Positions 1 to 9,670 of a stretch of 64,000 nt of DNA are shown here, in pieces; the first letter of the stretch is position 1, and the number at the start of each line of letters is the position of its first letter. Source of the DNA: Pseudomonas zanjanensis. Lineage in GTDB: Bacteria > Pseudomonadota > Gammaproteobacteria > Pseudomonadales > Pseudomonadaceae. The stretch is from NCBI RefSeq assembly GCF_014268745.2, contig NZ_JABWRB020000001.1, positions 1,054,001 through 1,118,000 of the forward strand, given 5' to 3'. Below the pieces are notes generated by a model that did not search any database, had not been told where the DNA came from, and saw only the letters and a list, made by a program, of their open reading frames with translations. The translations under genes and the position numbers were made by a program.

Positions 1-8
1 ATGCAACA

Positions 9-22
9 AGTTGTATACAACT
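9..22. promoter_or_regulatory. 14-bp perfect palindrome upstream of the permease gene
   Basis: The sequence AGTTGTATACAACT reads the same on both strands. Its TTGTATACAA core resembles operators of GntR/FadR-type repressors. It lies 67 bases upstream of the permease start codon, so it could control that gene or a divergent gene outside the window. The regulator is not identified. Confidence 0.4.
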
Positions 23-89
23 CTATGGACATTTGTCCCGAGTTTTGAATACAGTGTGCCCATAACAAAAAACAGGGAATCCCCGAACC

Positions 90-1610
90 ATGAAAACGCC
101 CCATGTTTCACTCCCACGGCCCGAGGACGAAAACCTCGGCGTCGGCGCGAATATGGCTTACGGCCTGCAACATGTGTTGACCATGTACGGTGGCATCGTC
201 GCCGTGCCGTTGATCATCGGCCAGGCGGCCGGGCTGTCGCCGGCGGACATCGGTCTGTTGATTGCCGCGTCGTTGTTCGCGGGAGGCCTGGCCACCTTGC
301 TGCAAACCCTCGGCCTGCCGTTTTTCGGCTGCCAACTGCCCTTGGTGCAGGGCGTATCGTTTTCGGGCGTCGCGACCATGGTGGCGATTGTCGGCAGTGG
401 CGGGGAGGGGGGCTTTCAAGCCATCCTCGGCGCGGTGATCGCAGCGTCCCTGATTGGTTTGCTGATCACTCCGGTGTTTTCTCGCATCACCCGGTTCTTT
501 CCGCCACTGGTCACGGGCATTGTGATTACCACCATCGGCCTGACCTTGATGCCGGTGGCGGTGCGTTGGGCGATGGGCGGCAACAGCCACGCCGCCGATT
601 TCGGCAGCATGGCGAACATTGGCCTGGCCGCGGTGACCCTGGTGCTGGTACTGCTGCTGAGCAAGATGGGCAGCGCAACCATCTCGCGGCTGTCGATTCT
701 GTTGGCGATGGTCATCGGTACGGTCATCGCGGTGTTCCTCGGCATGGCGGACTTTTCGTCGGTCAGCCAAGGCCCGATGTTCGGCTTCCCGACGCCGTTC
801 CATTTCGGCATGCCGACATTCCATATCGCCGCGATCCTGTCGATGTGCATTGTGATCATGGTGACCTTGGTGGAAACCTCTGCCGACATCCTGGCGGTGG
901 GCGAAATCATCGACACCAAGGTCGATTCGAGGCGTCTGGGCAACGGTCTGCGGGCCGACATGCTGTCGAGCATGATCGCGCCGATCTTCGGTTCCTTCAC
1001 CCAGAGTGCCTTCGCCCAGAACGTCGGACTGGTGGCGGTCACCGGGATCAAGAGCCGTTTCGTGGTGGCAACCGGCGGGGTGTTCCTGGTAGTACTCGGC
1101 CTGCTGCCGTTCATGGGCCGAGTGATCGCCGCGGTGCCGACCTCGGTGCTGGGCGGTGCCGGCATCGTATTGTTTGGCACGGTGGCGGCCAGTGGCATTC
1201 GCACGCTGTCGAAAGTCGACTACCGCAACAACGTCAACCTGATCATCGTCGCCACTTCTATCGGCTTCGGCATGATTCCCATCGCCGCACCGAACTTCTA
1301 CGATCATTTCCCGAGCTGGTTCGCGACCATCTTCCATTCAGGCATCAGTTCCTCGGCGATCATGGCGATCATGCTGAACCTGGCGTTCAACCACTTCACC
1401 ACGGGCAATTCCGACCAACAGTCAGTCTTCGCCGCCGGCACCGAGCGGGTGTTGCGCTACCAGGACTTGGCAGCGCTGCGCGAAGGCGATTATTTCAGCG
1501 ACGGCAAGCTGCATGATTGTGACGGCAACGAGATTCCGGTGGTAGCGGAGCCTGTGCACGAACCGGCGGAACATGGGCCGAGCCGACTGAAAAGCAGTGA
1601 GCACGTCTGA
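90..1610 (+). CDS. NCS2-family nucleobase (xanthine/uracil/urate-type) permease
   Basis: Inner-membrane symporter of the nucleobase:cation symporter-2 family, importing a purine or pyrimidine base with protons or sodium. The 506-residue protein is almost continuously hydrophobic with about 14 membrane segments. It has the early GLQHVLTMYGG motif (about residues 26-36) and the late QNVGLVAVTGIKSRFV stretch (about 309-324) that form the substrate site in this family. The hydrophilic C-tail (about 455-506) is longer than in many members. It is monocistronic, with a REP pair and a bidirectional terminator downstream. Substrate cannot be assigned from sequence alone; a purine is most likely given close xanthine/urate permease relatives. 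Confidence 0.85.
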   Translation: MKTPHVSLPRPEDENLGVGANMAYGLQHVLTMYGGIVAVPLIIGQAAGLSPADIGLLIAASLFAGGLATLLQTLGLPFFGCQLPLVQGVSFSGVATMVAIVGSGGEGGFQAILGAVIAASLIGLLITPVFSRITRFFPPLVTGIVITTIGLTLMPVAVRWAMGGNSHAADFGSMANIGLAAVTLVLVLLLSKMGSATISRLSILLAMVIGTVIAVFLGMADFSSVSQGPMFGFPTPFHFGMPTFHIAAILSMCIVIMVTLVETSADILAVGEIIDTKVDSRRLGNGLRADMLSSMIAPIFGSFTQSAFAQNVGLVAVTGIKSRFVVATGGVFLVVLGLLPFMGRVIAAVPTSVLGGAGIVLFGTVAASGIRTLSKVDYRNNVNLIIVATSIGFGMIPIAAPNFYDHFPSWFATIFHSGISSSAIMAIMLNLAFNHFTTGNSDQQSVFAAGTERVLRYQDLAALREGDYFSDGKLHDCDGNEIPVVAEPVHEPAEHGPSRLKSSEHV

Positions 1611-1618
1611 CAAAGCCC

Positions 1619-1708
1619 TGTGGCGAGGGAGCTTGCTCCCGCTGGACGGGAAGCTGCCCTGTTTTAGGACTGCTGCGCAGCCCAGCGGGAGCAAGCTCCC
1701 TCGCCACA
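1619..1708. repeat. REP-type inverted pair
   Basis: Two perfectly complementary 27-base arms (1619-1645 and 1682-1708) of the GTGGCGAGGGAGCTTGCTCC class flank a 36-base loop. The same class recurs at 32804-32909 and 36927-37033. Confidence 0.85.
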
Positions 1709-1727
1709 ATGGTTATCCCGCGGACAT

Positions 1728-1763
1728 GAAAAAGCCTGTGATCAATGATCACAGGCTTTTTTG
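1728..1763. terminator. Bidirectional rho-independent terminator
   Basis: The stem AAAAGCCTGTGATCA/TGATCACAGGCTTTT has A and T runs on both sides. It sits between the permease gene (+) and the YP-repeat protein gene (-), so it can stop both transcripts. Confidence 0.85.
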
Positions 1764-1780
1764 TGTTACTCGGAGGCGGG

Positions 1781-2131
1781 TTACCAACGGCCGTAATGAC
1801 CCCGGGGTGGGCCATAGTAGTAGCCTCGTGGTGGCCCGTAATACACCGGTGCCGGGCGATAGTAGATTGGCCGCTCTACATACACCGGCTGCGGTTGGTA
1901 ATAGACCGGCGGTGGTGCCTGGTAGTAGACCGGTTGCGGTTGCACGTAGACCGGTTGCTGCACATACACCGGACGATCACGGTTGATGATGGCCGAGCCG
2001 ACAATGGCCGAACCGACGATGGCACCAAACACGGCGGGCCCCTCCCAACCACCACGACCGTGGGCGGATGCCTGGCCGGTGACCGCGAGTGCCCCCATGA
2101 GCAGGGCGATGATGGGAAGTCTACGATTCAT
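1781..2131 (-). CDS. Secreted Tyr/Pro-repeat protein with glycine zipper
   Basis: A 116-residue protein with a clear Sec signal peptide (residues 1-23, cleavage after ASA). A short glycine-zipper segment, GAIVGSAIVGSAI (about 36-48), follows. Residues 54-116 are low complexity, built from PVYV/PVYY/PIYY units and PPRG turns. Such proteins are common in Pseudomonas and probably reside in the periplasm or on the outer surface, but no function is established. It ends at a shared terminator and has no operon partner. The repeat explains the spurious long frames on the opposite strand. Confidence 0.75.
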   Translation of the reverse strand: MNRRLPIIALLMGALAVTGQASAHGRGGWEGPAVFGAIVGSAIVGSAIINRDRPVYVQQPVYVQPQPVYYQAPPPVYYQPQPVYVERPIYYRPAPVYYGPPRGYYYGPPRGHYGRW

Positions 2132-2387
2132 GGCTGTTCCTCGTTTCGGCCCCGGCGCCTGTGGTCTGCGACAGACCCGATGAGCGTCGCGGGGATACTG
2201 CTATGACAGCGATTTTCTCAGGATTTGCGCCGCCGTTGGGTAAATATTGTGTAAGGTCTGTAGCGCTTTTTTTACCGCGCCGCGTCATCCAGCAGCCTGG
2301 ATCTGGCCGGACCTGGCGGTATCATCATCCAATAGACCTTTCGGGGCGGCGTTCCGTTTGTCCGAAAGTGAATGCAAGGAGACACGC

Positions 2388-3209
2388 ATGCAGATCAACC
2401 CCAACAAAGACACCCAGCTGTGCATGTCGCTCTCGGGACGTCCCGGAAACTTTGGCCTGCGCTTTCATAACCATTTGTATGAGCAACTGGGCCTGAACTT
2501 CTATTACAAGGCGTTCAGCAGCCAGGACCTGCCTGGCGCGGTGGGCGGTATCCGCGCCTTGGGTATTCGTGGCTGCGGCGTGTCGATGCCGTTCAAGGAA
2601 GCCTGCATCGCCCTGGTGGACGAGTTGGACCCTTCTGCCGCCGCGATCCAGTCGATCAACACCATCGTCAATACCAACGGTCATCTGAAGGCCTACAACA
2701 CCGACTACATTGCCATTGCCCAATTGTTGCAAAGCCACGCCGTGCCCAAGGACGCCACCTTTGCCCTGCGCGGCAGCGGCGGCATGGCCAAGGCGGTGGC
2801 CAGTGCCTTGCGCGATGGTGGCTACAGAAACGGGCTGATCGTCGCCCGCAATGAAGGTGCAGGGCGAGCCTTGGCCGAATCCCTGGGGTATGAATGGCAA
2901 GCTGAACTGGGTGCGCGACGGCCGCAGATGCTGATCAACGTCACGCCGATCGGCATGACCGGCGGCCCGGAAGCCGACCAGTTGGCGTTCGAGCCTGAGA
3001 CCATCGCCGCCGCCGAGACCGTGTTCGACGTGGTGGCGATCCCGTCGGAAACGCCACTGATCGTGCGTGCCCGGGCCGAAGGCAAACGGGTCATCACCGG
3101 GCTGGAAGTCATTGCGATCCAGGCCCTGGAGCAATTCGTGCTGTACACCGGCGTGCGGCCCAACCTGGAACAATTCGAAAAAGCCGTCGCTTTCGCCCGG
3201 TCCGCGTAG
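2388..3209 (+). CDS. Shikimate 5-dehydrogenase-like oxidoreductase (atypical AroE family)
   Basis: A 273-residue NAD(P)-dependent dehydrogenase of the AroE/YdiB superfamily. The ATG at 2388 was chosen because AAGGAGA precedes it; the frame stays open further upstream. It keeps the catalytic lysine in SMPFKEA (about residue 69), the substrate aspartate in NTDYIA (about 106) and the nucleotide loop GSGGMAKAV (about 129-137). The N-terminal shikimate site, normally containing two serines before the HN pair, reads SGRPGNFGLRFHN and lacks them. It therefore probably belongs to an AroE-like paralogue group with another substrate such as quinate, an amino-shikimate or an unknown acid. It is monocistronic. 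Confidence 0.75.
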   Translation: MQINPNKDTQLCMSLSGRPGNFGLRFHNHLYEQLGLNFYYKAFSSQDLPGAVGGIRALGIRGCGVSMPFKEACIALVDELDPSAAAIQSINTIVNTNGHLKAYNTDYIAIAQLLQSHAVPKDATFALRGSGGMAKAVASALRDGGYRNGLIVARNEGAGRALAESLGYEWQAELGARRPQMLINVTPIGMTGGPEADQLAFEPETIAAAETVFDVVAIPSETPLIVRARAEGKRVITGLEVIAIQALEQFVLYTGVRPNLEQFEKAVAFARSA

Positions 3210-3330
3210 GAGCTGCCGAAGGCTGCGATCTTTTGATTTTGATCTTTCGCTTTCGACTCAATTGTCTGCTGCAAGATCGCAGCCTCGTTGCACTCGACAG
3301 CTCCTACACAGCTCCTACACAGCTCCTGCC
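3206..3330. repeat. Intergenic inverted repeat, GTAGGAGCTGC class
   Basis: GTAGGAGCTGCCGAAGGCTG (3206 onward) is matched by its complement around 3272-3306, a second class of Pseudomonas intergenic palindrome. Two extra copies of the outer motif CAGCTCCTAC follow at 3297-3325. It separates convergent genes. Confidence 0.75.
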
Positions 3331-3343
3331 GGAATTCCAGTAG

Positions 3344-3991
3344 TTACTCCAGTCTTGCCAGGCGTTCTTCCAGTGCGGCGATCCGCGCTTCGAGCTCTTC
3401 GATGCGCTCCAGCGAGACACCGCCGCCCGCGCCACGCTCCACCGGGTGCTGGCGGGCGGCGAGAATCGCTTCGATGTCCGCCGGGTCGCCCATGGCGTGC
3501 ACATAGCGTTCCTCGCGCTGGCCGGCCTGGCGTGGCACCAGCAGCGCCAGCCCCCGGGAGATCAGGCGTTCGAGTTGGTGCACCACTTGCTCGGCGTCTT
3601 CAAAATCGTGCATCCGTCCGCTGCGGGTCAGCAACTCATTGACCGTTTGCGGGCCACGCAGGAACAGCAAGCCCATCAGGACCACTTGGGCCGGCACCAG
3701 CTCCAGGGCTTTGTCGACCCGATGTTCCCAGCGGTCGGCGCGGCTGCCCATCACCAGCTTGGTAAAACCGCGACCTTCCAGCGCCCGCAGGCTCTGGCCA
3801 ACCTGGCCGGGGTTAAGGTTCATCACCGGTTCGCGGCTGGTTTTCTGGTTGCAGGCCAGTACCAGGGCGTTGAGGGTCAGCGGGTAGGTCTCGGGGTTGG
3901 TGGCCTGTTTCTCGACCAGCGCGCCGAGGATGCGGATTTCCGTGCTATTGAGCCGTGGTTCTTCAGCCTGCTGTTGTTCTTCGATGCTCAT
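3344..3991 (-). CDS. YceH family protein (DUF480)
   Basis: A 215-residue cytoplasmic protein of the conserved YceH/DUF480 family, which contains two winged-helix domains. Family hallmarks are [26 protein letters not shown] near the start, RALEGRGF, and [10 protein letters not shown] in the middle. The last 25 residues, [15 protein letters not shown], form a short coiled coil that could mediate oligomerisation. Its biochemical role is not established. It is convergent with the shikimate dehydrogenase-like gene and divergent from the DUF1993 gene. Confidence 0.85.
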   Translation of the reverse strand: MSIEEQQQAEEPRLNSTEIRILGALVEKQATNPETYPLTLNALVLACNQKTSREPVMNLNPGQVGQSLRALEGRGFTKLVMGSRADRWEHRVDKALELVPAQVVLMGLLFLRGPQTVNELLTRSGRMHDFEDAEQVVHQLERLISRGLALLVPRQAGQREERYVHAMGDPADIEAILAARQHPVERGAGGGVSLERIEELEARIAALEERLARLE

Positions 3992-4121
3992 CGCGCGTTC
4001 CCTATGCTATGGAAGCCGCCTAGCCTAATCCTTGCGCAATAAAAGACAAGCCGTGCAATCAGCCGTGGCTATAATCGCTGCCGTTTGATTCATTCTTTCC
4101 TGCCACCTGCATGAGATTGCC

Positions 4122-4631
4122 ATGACTATTTCCCTGTACGCCGCTTCCGTCCCGGTTTTCAAGCAGATGCTCAACGCCTTGAGCGACGTTCTGAACAAGG
4201 CCGAAGCCCACGCCACCGCGAAAAACATCGACCCGAACGCTTTCCTGCAAGCCCGCCTGTACCCGGACATGTTCCCGCTGGTGCGCCAGGTGCAGATCGC
4301 GGTGGATTTCGCCAAGGGTGTGTCCGCGCGCCTGGCCGAGATCGAAGTGCCAAAGTATGACGACAGCGAGACCACGTTCGCCGAGCTGCAAGCCCTGATC
4401 GCCAAGGTATTGGCCTTTATCGATGGCATCGCGCCTGCGCAGATCGATGGCAAGGAAGGCATCGAAATCGTTACCCGTCCGGGGACGCCGAAGGAGAAGC
4501 GCTTCAGTGGCCAGAACTACCTGCTGACCTACGGCCTGCCGCAGTTCTTCTTCCATGTCACCACCACCTACGCATTGCTGCGCCACAATGGCGTGGAAGT
4601 GGGCAAGCGCGACTACATGGGCGCGTTCTAA
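4122..4631 (+). CDS. DUF1993 domain protein
   Basis: A 169-residue soluble protein of the DUF1993 family, whose members resemble the four-helix DinB/YfiT fold. It has the typical MTISLYAASVPVFKQML start, the LYPDMFPLVRQVQIA segment and the C-terminal FFFHVTTTYALLRHNGVEVGK segment. The function is unknown. It is transcribed alone and ends just before a strong terminator at 4644. Confidence 0.85.
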   Translation: MTISLYAASVPVFKQMLNALSDVLNKAEAHATAKNIDPNAFLQARLYPDMFPLVRQVQIAVDFAKGVSARLAEIEVPKYDDSETTFAELQALIAKVLAFIDGIAPAQIDGKEGIEIVTRPGTPKEKRFSGQNYLLTYGLPQFFFHVTTTYALLRHNGVEVGKRDYMGAF

Positions 4632-4643
4632 CCCCGCCGGCAC

Positions 4644-4685
4644 GAAAAAGCCCGGGACGGTTTGGGCCGTTCCCGGGCTTTTTTG
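4644..4685. terminator. Rho-independent terminator
   Basis: The stem AAAAAGCCCGGGA(A)CGG/CCGTTCCCGGGCTTTTTT immediately follows the DUF1993 gene and has a T run, with an A run on the other strand. Confidence 0.85.
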
Positions 4686-4728
4686 TGACCTTGGTATTTG
4701 GGGGGATTCTGATCGACCGAGGCGCCTG

Positions 4729-4805
4729 CTTCGCGAGCAAGCCCGCTCCCACATTGATTTTGTATTCACCACATAACCCTTGTGGGAGCGGGCTTGCTCG
4801 CGAAG
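4729..4805. repeat. REP pair (BIME)
   Basis: Two 25-base arms (4729-4753 and 4781-4805) of the CTTCGCGAGCAAGCCCGCTC type are perfectly complementary. They lie between the convergent DUF1993 and sstT genes. Confidence 0.85.
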
Positions 4806-4849
4806 GCGGTGGATCAGTTGTCCCATAGGGTTGAGTTTGCCCCGATCTT

Positions 4850-6082
4850 TTACGCCGTACGCGCCAGCTTTGCTTCCTCACCCAGGCACGCCGCCGCCGT
4901 GAACAGCACATCCGTCGACGAATTCAACGCCGTCTCCGCCGAGTCCTGCAGGACACCGATGATGAAACCCACAGCGACCACTTGCATGGCGATCTCACTG
5001 GGAATGCCAAACAGGCTGCACGCCAGGGGAATCAGCAACAGCGAACCGCCGGCCACCCCGGACGCACCGCAGGCGCAAATGGCGGCGACAACGCTCAGCA
5101 GCACGGCCGTTGGCAGGTCAACTGCAATACCCAAGGTATGTACGGCGGCCAGGGTCAGTACGGTGATGGTGATGGCAGCGCCGGCCATGTTGATGGTCGC
5201 GCCCAGTGGGATCGACACCGAATAGGTGTCTTCGTGCAGGCCCAGGCGTTTGCTCAGTTCCAGGTTCACCGGGATATTCGCCGCCGAGCTGCGGGTGAAA
5301 AACGCTGTGATGCCACTCTCGCGCAGGCAGGTGAACACCAGCGGGTAAGGGTTGCGACGCAGTTTCCAGAACACGATGAGTGGGTTGACCACCAACGCCA
5401 CGAACAGCATGCAACCGATCAACACGGTCAGCAGGTGCAGGTAGCCGAGCAGGGCGCCGAAGCCGGACGTGGCCAGGGTCGAGGCCACCAGCCCGAAGAT
5501 CCCCAGCGGGGCGAAGCGGATCACCAGGCGCACAATCACGGTCACGCCGTTGGACAGGTCTTCGAGCACGGTGCGCGTGGTCTGGCCAGCATGGCGAATG
5601 GCAATGCCCATGCCGATGGCCCAGGCCAGGATACCGATGAAGTTGCCGTTGAGCAGGGCGCGGACCGGGTTGTCCACCACGCTGAGCAACAGGCCCTGTA
5701 GGACCTCACTGATGCCGCCGGGTGCGGTGACCGCGACGTCATGGGTGGTCAGCACGAGGCTGGACGGAAACAACGTACTGGCAACCACCGCGACCACCGC
5801 CGCGGCGAACGTGCCCAGCAGGTAGAGGAACAAGATGGGGCGGATATGGGTTTCCTGGCCGTGCTTGTGGTTGGCGATCGACGCCATGACCAGCACGAAC
5901 ACCAGGATCGGCGCCACGGCCTTGAGCGCGGAGACGAAGACGTTGCCGATGAAGGCGCTGGACTTGGCCACCTCGGGCGCCAGCCATGCCAGGACAATAC
6001 CGGCGATCAGGCCAATGATGATTTGCGTCACCAGGCTGGTGCGTTTAAGGCGTTGCAAAGGGGTAACGGACGAAGCTGTCAT
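4850..6082 (-). CDS. sstT: Serine/threonine:Na+ symporter
   Basis: A 410-residue inner-membrane transporter of the dicarboxylate/amino acid:cation symporter family, importing serine and threonine with sodium. Signature segments include [20 protein letters not shown] (serine-rich re-entrant loop), [20 protein letters not shown] and [19 protein letters not shown], all characteristic of SstT. The ATG at 6082 was chosen because the protein then starts at the conserved N-terminus. The longer open frame upstream, to 6253, encodes an unrelated polar stretch. The gene stands alone, and its length is within a few residues of enterobacterial SstT. Confidence 0.9.
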   Translation of the reverse strand: MTASSVTPLQRLKRTSLVTQIIIGLIAGIVLAWLAPEVAKSSAFIGNVFVSALKAVAPILVFVLVMASIANHKHGQETHIRPILFLYLLGTFAAAVVAVVASTLFPSSLVLTTHDVAVTAPGGISEVLQGLLLSVVDNPVRALLNGNFIGILAWAIGMGIAIRHAGQTTRTVLEDLSNGVTVIVRLVIRFAPLGIFGLVASTLATSGFGALLGYLHLLTVLIGCMLFVALVVNPLIVFWKLRRNPYPLVFTCLRESGITAFFTRSSAANIPVNLELSKRLGLHEDTYSVSIPLGATINMAGAAITITVLTLAAVHTLGIAVDLPTAVLLSVVAAICACGASGVAGGSLLLIPLACSLFGIPSEIAMQVVAVGFIIGVLQDSAETALNSSTDVLFTAAACLGEEAKLARTA

Positions 6083-6364
6083 AGCGGCATCTCTGATTTT
6101 ATTGTGTTCAACGGTCGACAGATCAGGGCAACAAGCGGGCAGGCCACATGAGCGAACCGAGAGAAAGTACGGCATTTGCAGGCCGCGGACTTTAGCACAG
6201 CCGGTAATAAATCTGACGGACCTGTGACAGTCCGTCACCCTTATCCGGGCCATGACGTGCGTTTGTAAGACGCGTGCATTCTGTTAGGCTTTGCGGTTCT
6301 CACCTTCTTTCCGCCAGCGGGCCTTTTGGCCATCGTTGGTGTCGTCGTTTCGCTGGAGTTCCAC

Positions 6365-7525
6365 ATGTTGTTACCCATTTTCCTGCTGTCAGCCGCCGGT
6401 TTCACCGTGCTGACCACGGAATTCGTCATCGTCGGCCTGTTGCCCTCCATCGCTCGCGACCTGCACGTCAGCATTCCCCAGGCCGGGCTGCTGGTGACGT
6501 TGTTTGCGTTTACGGTGGCGGCGTTCGGGCCGTTCCTCACGGCCTGGTTCGCCCGCTTCGAGCGGCGCAAGCTGTTTATCAGTGTGCTGGTGATGTTCGG
6601 CCTGGCCAACCTGCTGGCCACCTTTGCCCCCAACATTTGGGTAATGGCCCTTGCCCGGCTGATCCCGGCCCTGGGCCTGCCGGTGTTCTGGGCGCTGGCC
6701 AGTGAAACGGCGGTGGACATTGTCGGGCCGCAACTGGCCGGGCGGGCCATCGCCCGGATCGGCTTCGGCATCGTCTGTGCCACGGTGTTCGGCATTCCAG
6801 TGGGCACGTTGATCGCCGATGCGTTTGGCTGGCGCAGTGCCTTCGCGATCCTGGCGGTCATTGCCTTCGCCAAGGCCTTGTTGCTGTTTATCTATTTGCC
6901 GAAAACCAACCTGCACCAGCATCAGGTGAGCTTCCGTTCGCAGTTGAAGATCCTGCGCAGCCCGTTGATGCAAGGGCACGTGCTGTTGTCGATCCTGGTG
7001 TTCAGCGGCATGTTCACCGCCTACACCTATCTGGCGGATATCCTCGAACGCCTCGCCGGATTCGATGGCACCCTGGTGGGCTGGTGCCTGATGGGCTTCG
7101 GCGCCGTCGGGCTGTTGGGCAACTCCTTGGGCGGCCGTGCGGTGGACCGCCATCCGCTGATCGCGTCGATGGTGTTCTGCCTGTTCCTGATCGGCGGCAT
7201 GGTGGCGTTGGTCCCAAGCATTCATTCACCCCTCGCGCTGGCGGCGGCGATGGGCATCTGGGGCGTGACCCAGGCCGCGTTGTTCCTGGTCAGCCATGTG
7301 CGGTTGATGAAGGCAGCCCCGCAGGCCCCGGCGTTTGCCGCCTCGTTAAACATCGCCGGGGCCAATTTGGGGATTGGCCTGGGGGCGATGATCGGTGGCC
7401 GGGTCATCGATACCCTGGGCCTGGGCAGTGTCGGGTTCGCGGCCGCCGGGTTCATCTTCGTCTCGATTTTGCTGGCGTTGCTCCTGATGACTTTCAAGCC
7501 CCGCGCGACTTGCCTGGATAGCTAA
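6365..7525 (+). CDS. MFS transporter, drug:H+ antiporter-1 type
   Basis: A 386-residue, 12-segment major facilitator protein. It has the motif C-like region of the DHA1 group and the loop WFARFERRKLF between helices 2 and 3. Relatives include YdhP/NepI/AraJ-type exporters of sugars, nucleosides or drugs; the substrate is not inferable. An in-frame ATG lies 39 bases upstream, but GGAG at 6355-6358 favours the ATG at 6365. Its stop overlaps the end of the convergent LysR gene by 3 bases. Confidence 0.8.
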   Translation: MLLPIFLLSAAGFTVLTTEFVIVGLLPSIARDLHVSIPQAGLLVTLFAFTVAAFGPFLTAWFARFERRKLFISVLVMFGLANLLATFAPNIWVMALARLIPALGLPVFWALASETAVDIVGPQLAGRAIARIGFGIVCATVFGIPVGTLIADAFGWRSAFAILAVIAFAKALLLFIYLPKTNLHQHQVSFRSQLKILRSPLMQGHVLLSILVFSGMFTAYTYLADILERLAGFDGTLVGWCLMGFGAVGLLGNSLGGRAVDRHPLIASMVFCLFLIGGMVALVPSIHSPLALAAAMGIWGVTQAALFLVSHVRLMKAAPQAPAFAASLNIAGANLGIGLGAMIGGRVIDTLGLGSVGFAAAGFIFVSILLALLLMTFKPRATCLDS

Positions 7526-8418
7526 GCGCTGAACAACTCGCGACGGGCGCCTTCGGCAATCGCAACGATGCCAGGATGGCTGACCTTGCGTTCCACGGAA
7601 ATGGCATAGAAGGATTCGCTCACCGCATCGGTCTGGCCGATCAGTTCTACGCCGTACTGCCGCTTGACCTCTTCGGCGATCACGCTCGGGCCGATGAAAA
7701 TCCCACTGCCTGATTGCCCAAAGGCCTGCATCAAGGCGCTGTCATCGAATTCGCCGACGATGCGCGGTTGGATCTGTTGCTCGGCGAACCAGCGTTGCAA
7801 GCGGCTGCGCACTACGGTTTCCGGCCCGGGAATCAGCAGCGGAGCGTCATTGAGGCCATGGGGGAAATCCTGCCCGTAGCGTTCGGCCAGCGCGGCGGTG
7901 GCAAAAAAACTGATCCCGCATTCCCCCAGTTTCTGGCTGTAGCCCTTGATGTCCAGGTGGGTCGGCATCGGGCTGTCGGAAATCACCAGGTCCAGGCGCT
8001 GGATCGCCAGGTCCGCCAGCAGCCGTTCGAGCTTGTCCTCGCGACAGGTGATGCGCAGCGGTTCACTCAACTCCATGGTCGGCGCCAAGAGTCGATAGAC
8101 GATGGACTTGGGCACCACATCCGCGACTCCGACCCGGAACAGGGTTTGCTGTTCGTTGGGCTGGGCCCTCAGCATCAGTTCCAGCTCACCGCCCAACTGG
8201 AACATGTGTTCGGCGTAGGGCAGTGTCTGGCGGCCGGCTTCGGTCAGTTCCAACTGCCGCCCGACACGACGAAACAATTTGATGTTATAGGTTTGCTCGA
8301 ACAGGGAAATCTGCCCGCTGATGGTCTGTGGGGTCAGGTTCAACTGCTCGCACGCCCGCACGATGCTGCCGGTTTTTGCCACGACCCAAAAGTAATGCAG
8401 TTGTCGATAATTGAGCAT
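7522..8418 (-). CDS. nhaR: LysR-family regulator, NhaR-like
   Basis: A 298-residue LysR-type regulator closely resembling NhaR, the sodium/cation-responsive activator. The N-terminal winged helix reads LNYRQLHYFWVVAKTGSIV and LTPQTISGQISLFE. The segment RVGVADVVPKSIVYRLL begins the effector domain, as in NhaR (VGVADAL..). No Na+/H+ antiporter gene is adjacent, so the target is not evident here. The divergent neighbour is a small lipoprotein plus TerC, which may be its targets. The symbol is by family resemblance only. Confidence 0.7.
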   Translation of the reverse strand: MLNYRQLHYFWVVAKTGSIVRACEQLNLTPQTISGQISLFEQTYNIKLFRRVGRQLELTEAGRQTLPYAEHMFQLGGELELMLRAQPNEQQTLFRVGVADVVPKSIVYRLLAPTMELSEPLRITCREDKLERLLADLAIQRLDLVISDSPMPTHLDIKGYSQKLGECGISFFATAALAERYGQDFPHGLNDAPLLIPGPETVVRSRLQRWFAEQQIQPRIVGEFDDSALMQAFGQSGSGIFIGPSVIAEEVKRQYGVELIGQTDAVSESFYAISVERKVSHPGIVAIAEGARRELFSA

Positions 8419-8556
8419 GGGTTCACATTGCTTCGTAAAAACCGAAGTATAACCGCTGAAAATACGAATTTTCCTGAAGTATTCGTCTCTCTAGAATGCC
8501 TGGCCATTGGTGGGCCACTTTCGAGCTCCTTCTATTCTTCAAGAGGCATCTATTCC

Positions 8557-8808
8557 ATGACCTATAAATCCCTGGGGCTTGCAGCCCTGTTGGTGATGTC
8601 GGTAACGACACTGGCGGGCTGTGAACAGGCTGAAAAAAGTGCTCAGCAGTTAATGGGGCAGGCTGCGGAAACCGCCAAGCAGGCCATCGACGATACCCAT
8701 AAGGCCGCCGAACAGGCGATCAGCGAAGCCACCGGCGGCTTGATCAGCCCGAAGAAAGAGCCAGCGGACGAAGTTGACGAAACACAAACCCCTACCAAAA
8801 CCATCTAA
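8557..8808 (+). CDS. Small lipoprotein with amphipathic Ala-rich helix
   Basis: An 83-residue predicted lipoprotein. It has a hydrophobic signal segment, then lipobox TLAGC with the lipidated cysteine at residue 22. A long helical segment rich in Ala, Gln, Glu and Lys follows (about 24-65, QAEKSAQQLMGQAAETAKQA). The acidic tail is probably disordered. The ATG follows AAGAGGC. The gene lies 26 bases upstream of terC and is probably cotranscribed with it. Function unknown; the helix resembles that of small stress-linked membrane-interacting proteins. Confidence 0.7.
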   Translation: MTYKSLGLAALLVMSVTTLAGCEQAEKSAQQLMGQAAETAKQAIDDTHKAAEQAISEATGGLISPKKEPADEVDETQTPTKTI

Positions 8809-8834
8809 CGCGTCACATCAGTCAGGACTGACCC

Positions 8835-9584
8835 ATGGATTATCTTTTACAGCTCGCCGCCAGCCCCACCGCGTGGATCGCCCTGGCGACTCTGGTCGTG
8901 ATGGAAATCGTGCTTGGCATCGATAACCTGATCTTCATTTCGATTCTGACCAACAAGCTGCCCGAACAGCATCGTGCCAAGGCGCGGCGGATCGGTATCG
9001 GCATGGCGCTGATCCTGCGCTTGGGCCTGTTGAGCACGATTGCCTTCATTGTGCAGTTGACCGAACCGGTCATCGAAATCCTCGGCCAGGCGTTCTCCTG
9101 GAAAGACATGATCCTGATCGCCGGCGGCCTGTTCCTGCTGTGGAAAGCGACCACTGAAATCCACCACAGCATGGACCCGGCGCCGAATGATCCCAAGTCG
9201 GCCACGTCCGGTGTGACCCTGGGCTTTGCCGCGGCCATCGGTCAGATCCTGATGTTGGACCTGGTGTTCTCCATCGACAGTATCATCACTGCCGTGGGCA
9301 TGACCGAGCATTTGCCGATCATGATCATCGCGGTCGTCGTATCGGTGCTGGTGATGCTGCTGGCGGCCGAACCGCTGGCCAAGTTCATCAATGACAACCC
9401 GACGGTGGTGATGTTGGCCCTGGGCTTCCTGATCATGATCGGCATGACGCTGATCGCTGAAGGTTTCGGCGCCCATGTACCGAAAGGCTATATCTATGCG
9501 GCCATGGCGTTCTCGGCGGCGATCGAGGTGTTGAACATGTTGTCCCGCAGGGCCAAGGAAAAGGCGCTGCCCGATAACGCCTGA
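8835..9584 (+). CDS. TerC-family integral membrane protein
   Basis: A 249-residue, roughly seven-helix membrane protein of the TerC/YgdQ/YoaE family, linked to tellurite resistance and, for some members, manganese export. The two pseudo-repeated acidic motifs [11 protein letters not shown] (about 23-33) and [10 protein letters not shown] (about 139-148) carry the conserved aspartates thought to bind metal. It has no CBS domains, so it is the short form. It lies just downstream of the small lipoprotein gene and is followed by a strong terminator. No manganese riboswitch is visible upstream. Confidence 0.85.
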   Translation: MDYLLQLAASPTAWIALATLVVMEIVLGIDNLIFISILTNKLPEQHRAKARRIGIGMALILRLGLLSTIAFIVQLTEPVIEILGQAFSWKDMILIAGGLFLLWKATTEIHHSMDPAPNDPKSATSGVTLGFAAAIGQILMLDLVFSIDSIITAVGMTEHLPIMIIAVVVSVLVMLLAAEPLAKFINDNPTVVMLALGFLIMIGMTLIAEGFGAHVPKGYIYAAMAFSAAIEVLNMLSRRAKEKALPDNA

Positions 9585-9601
9585 TTCCAGGCAGCAGGCA
9601 G

Positions 9602-9638
9602 AAGCCACCCGGGTCCAGGCCCGGGTGGCTTTTTTTTG
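9602..9638 (+). terminator. Rho-independent terminator after terC
   Basis: The 12-base stem AAGCCACCCGGG/CCCGGGTGGCTT is followed by a run of eight T. Confidence 0.9.
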
Positions 9639-9670
9639 GATTTGAGAACGATGGGTTTGAACGTGAGAGG

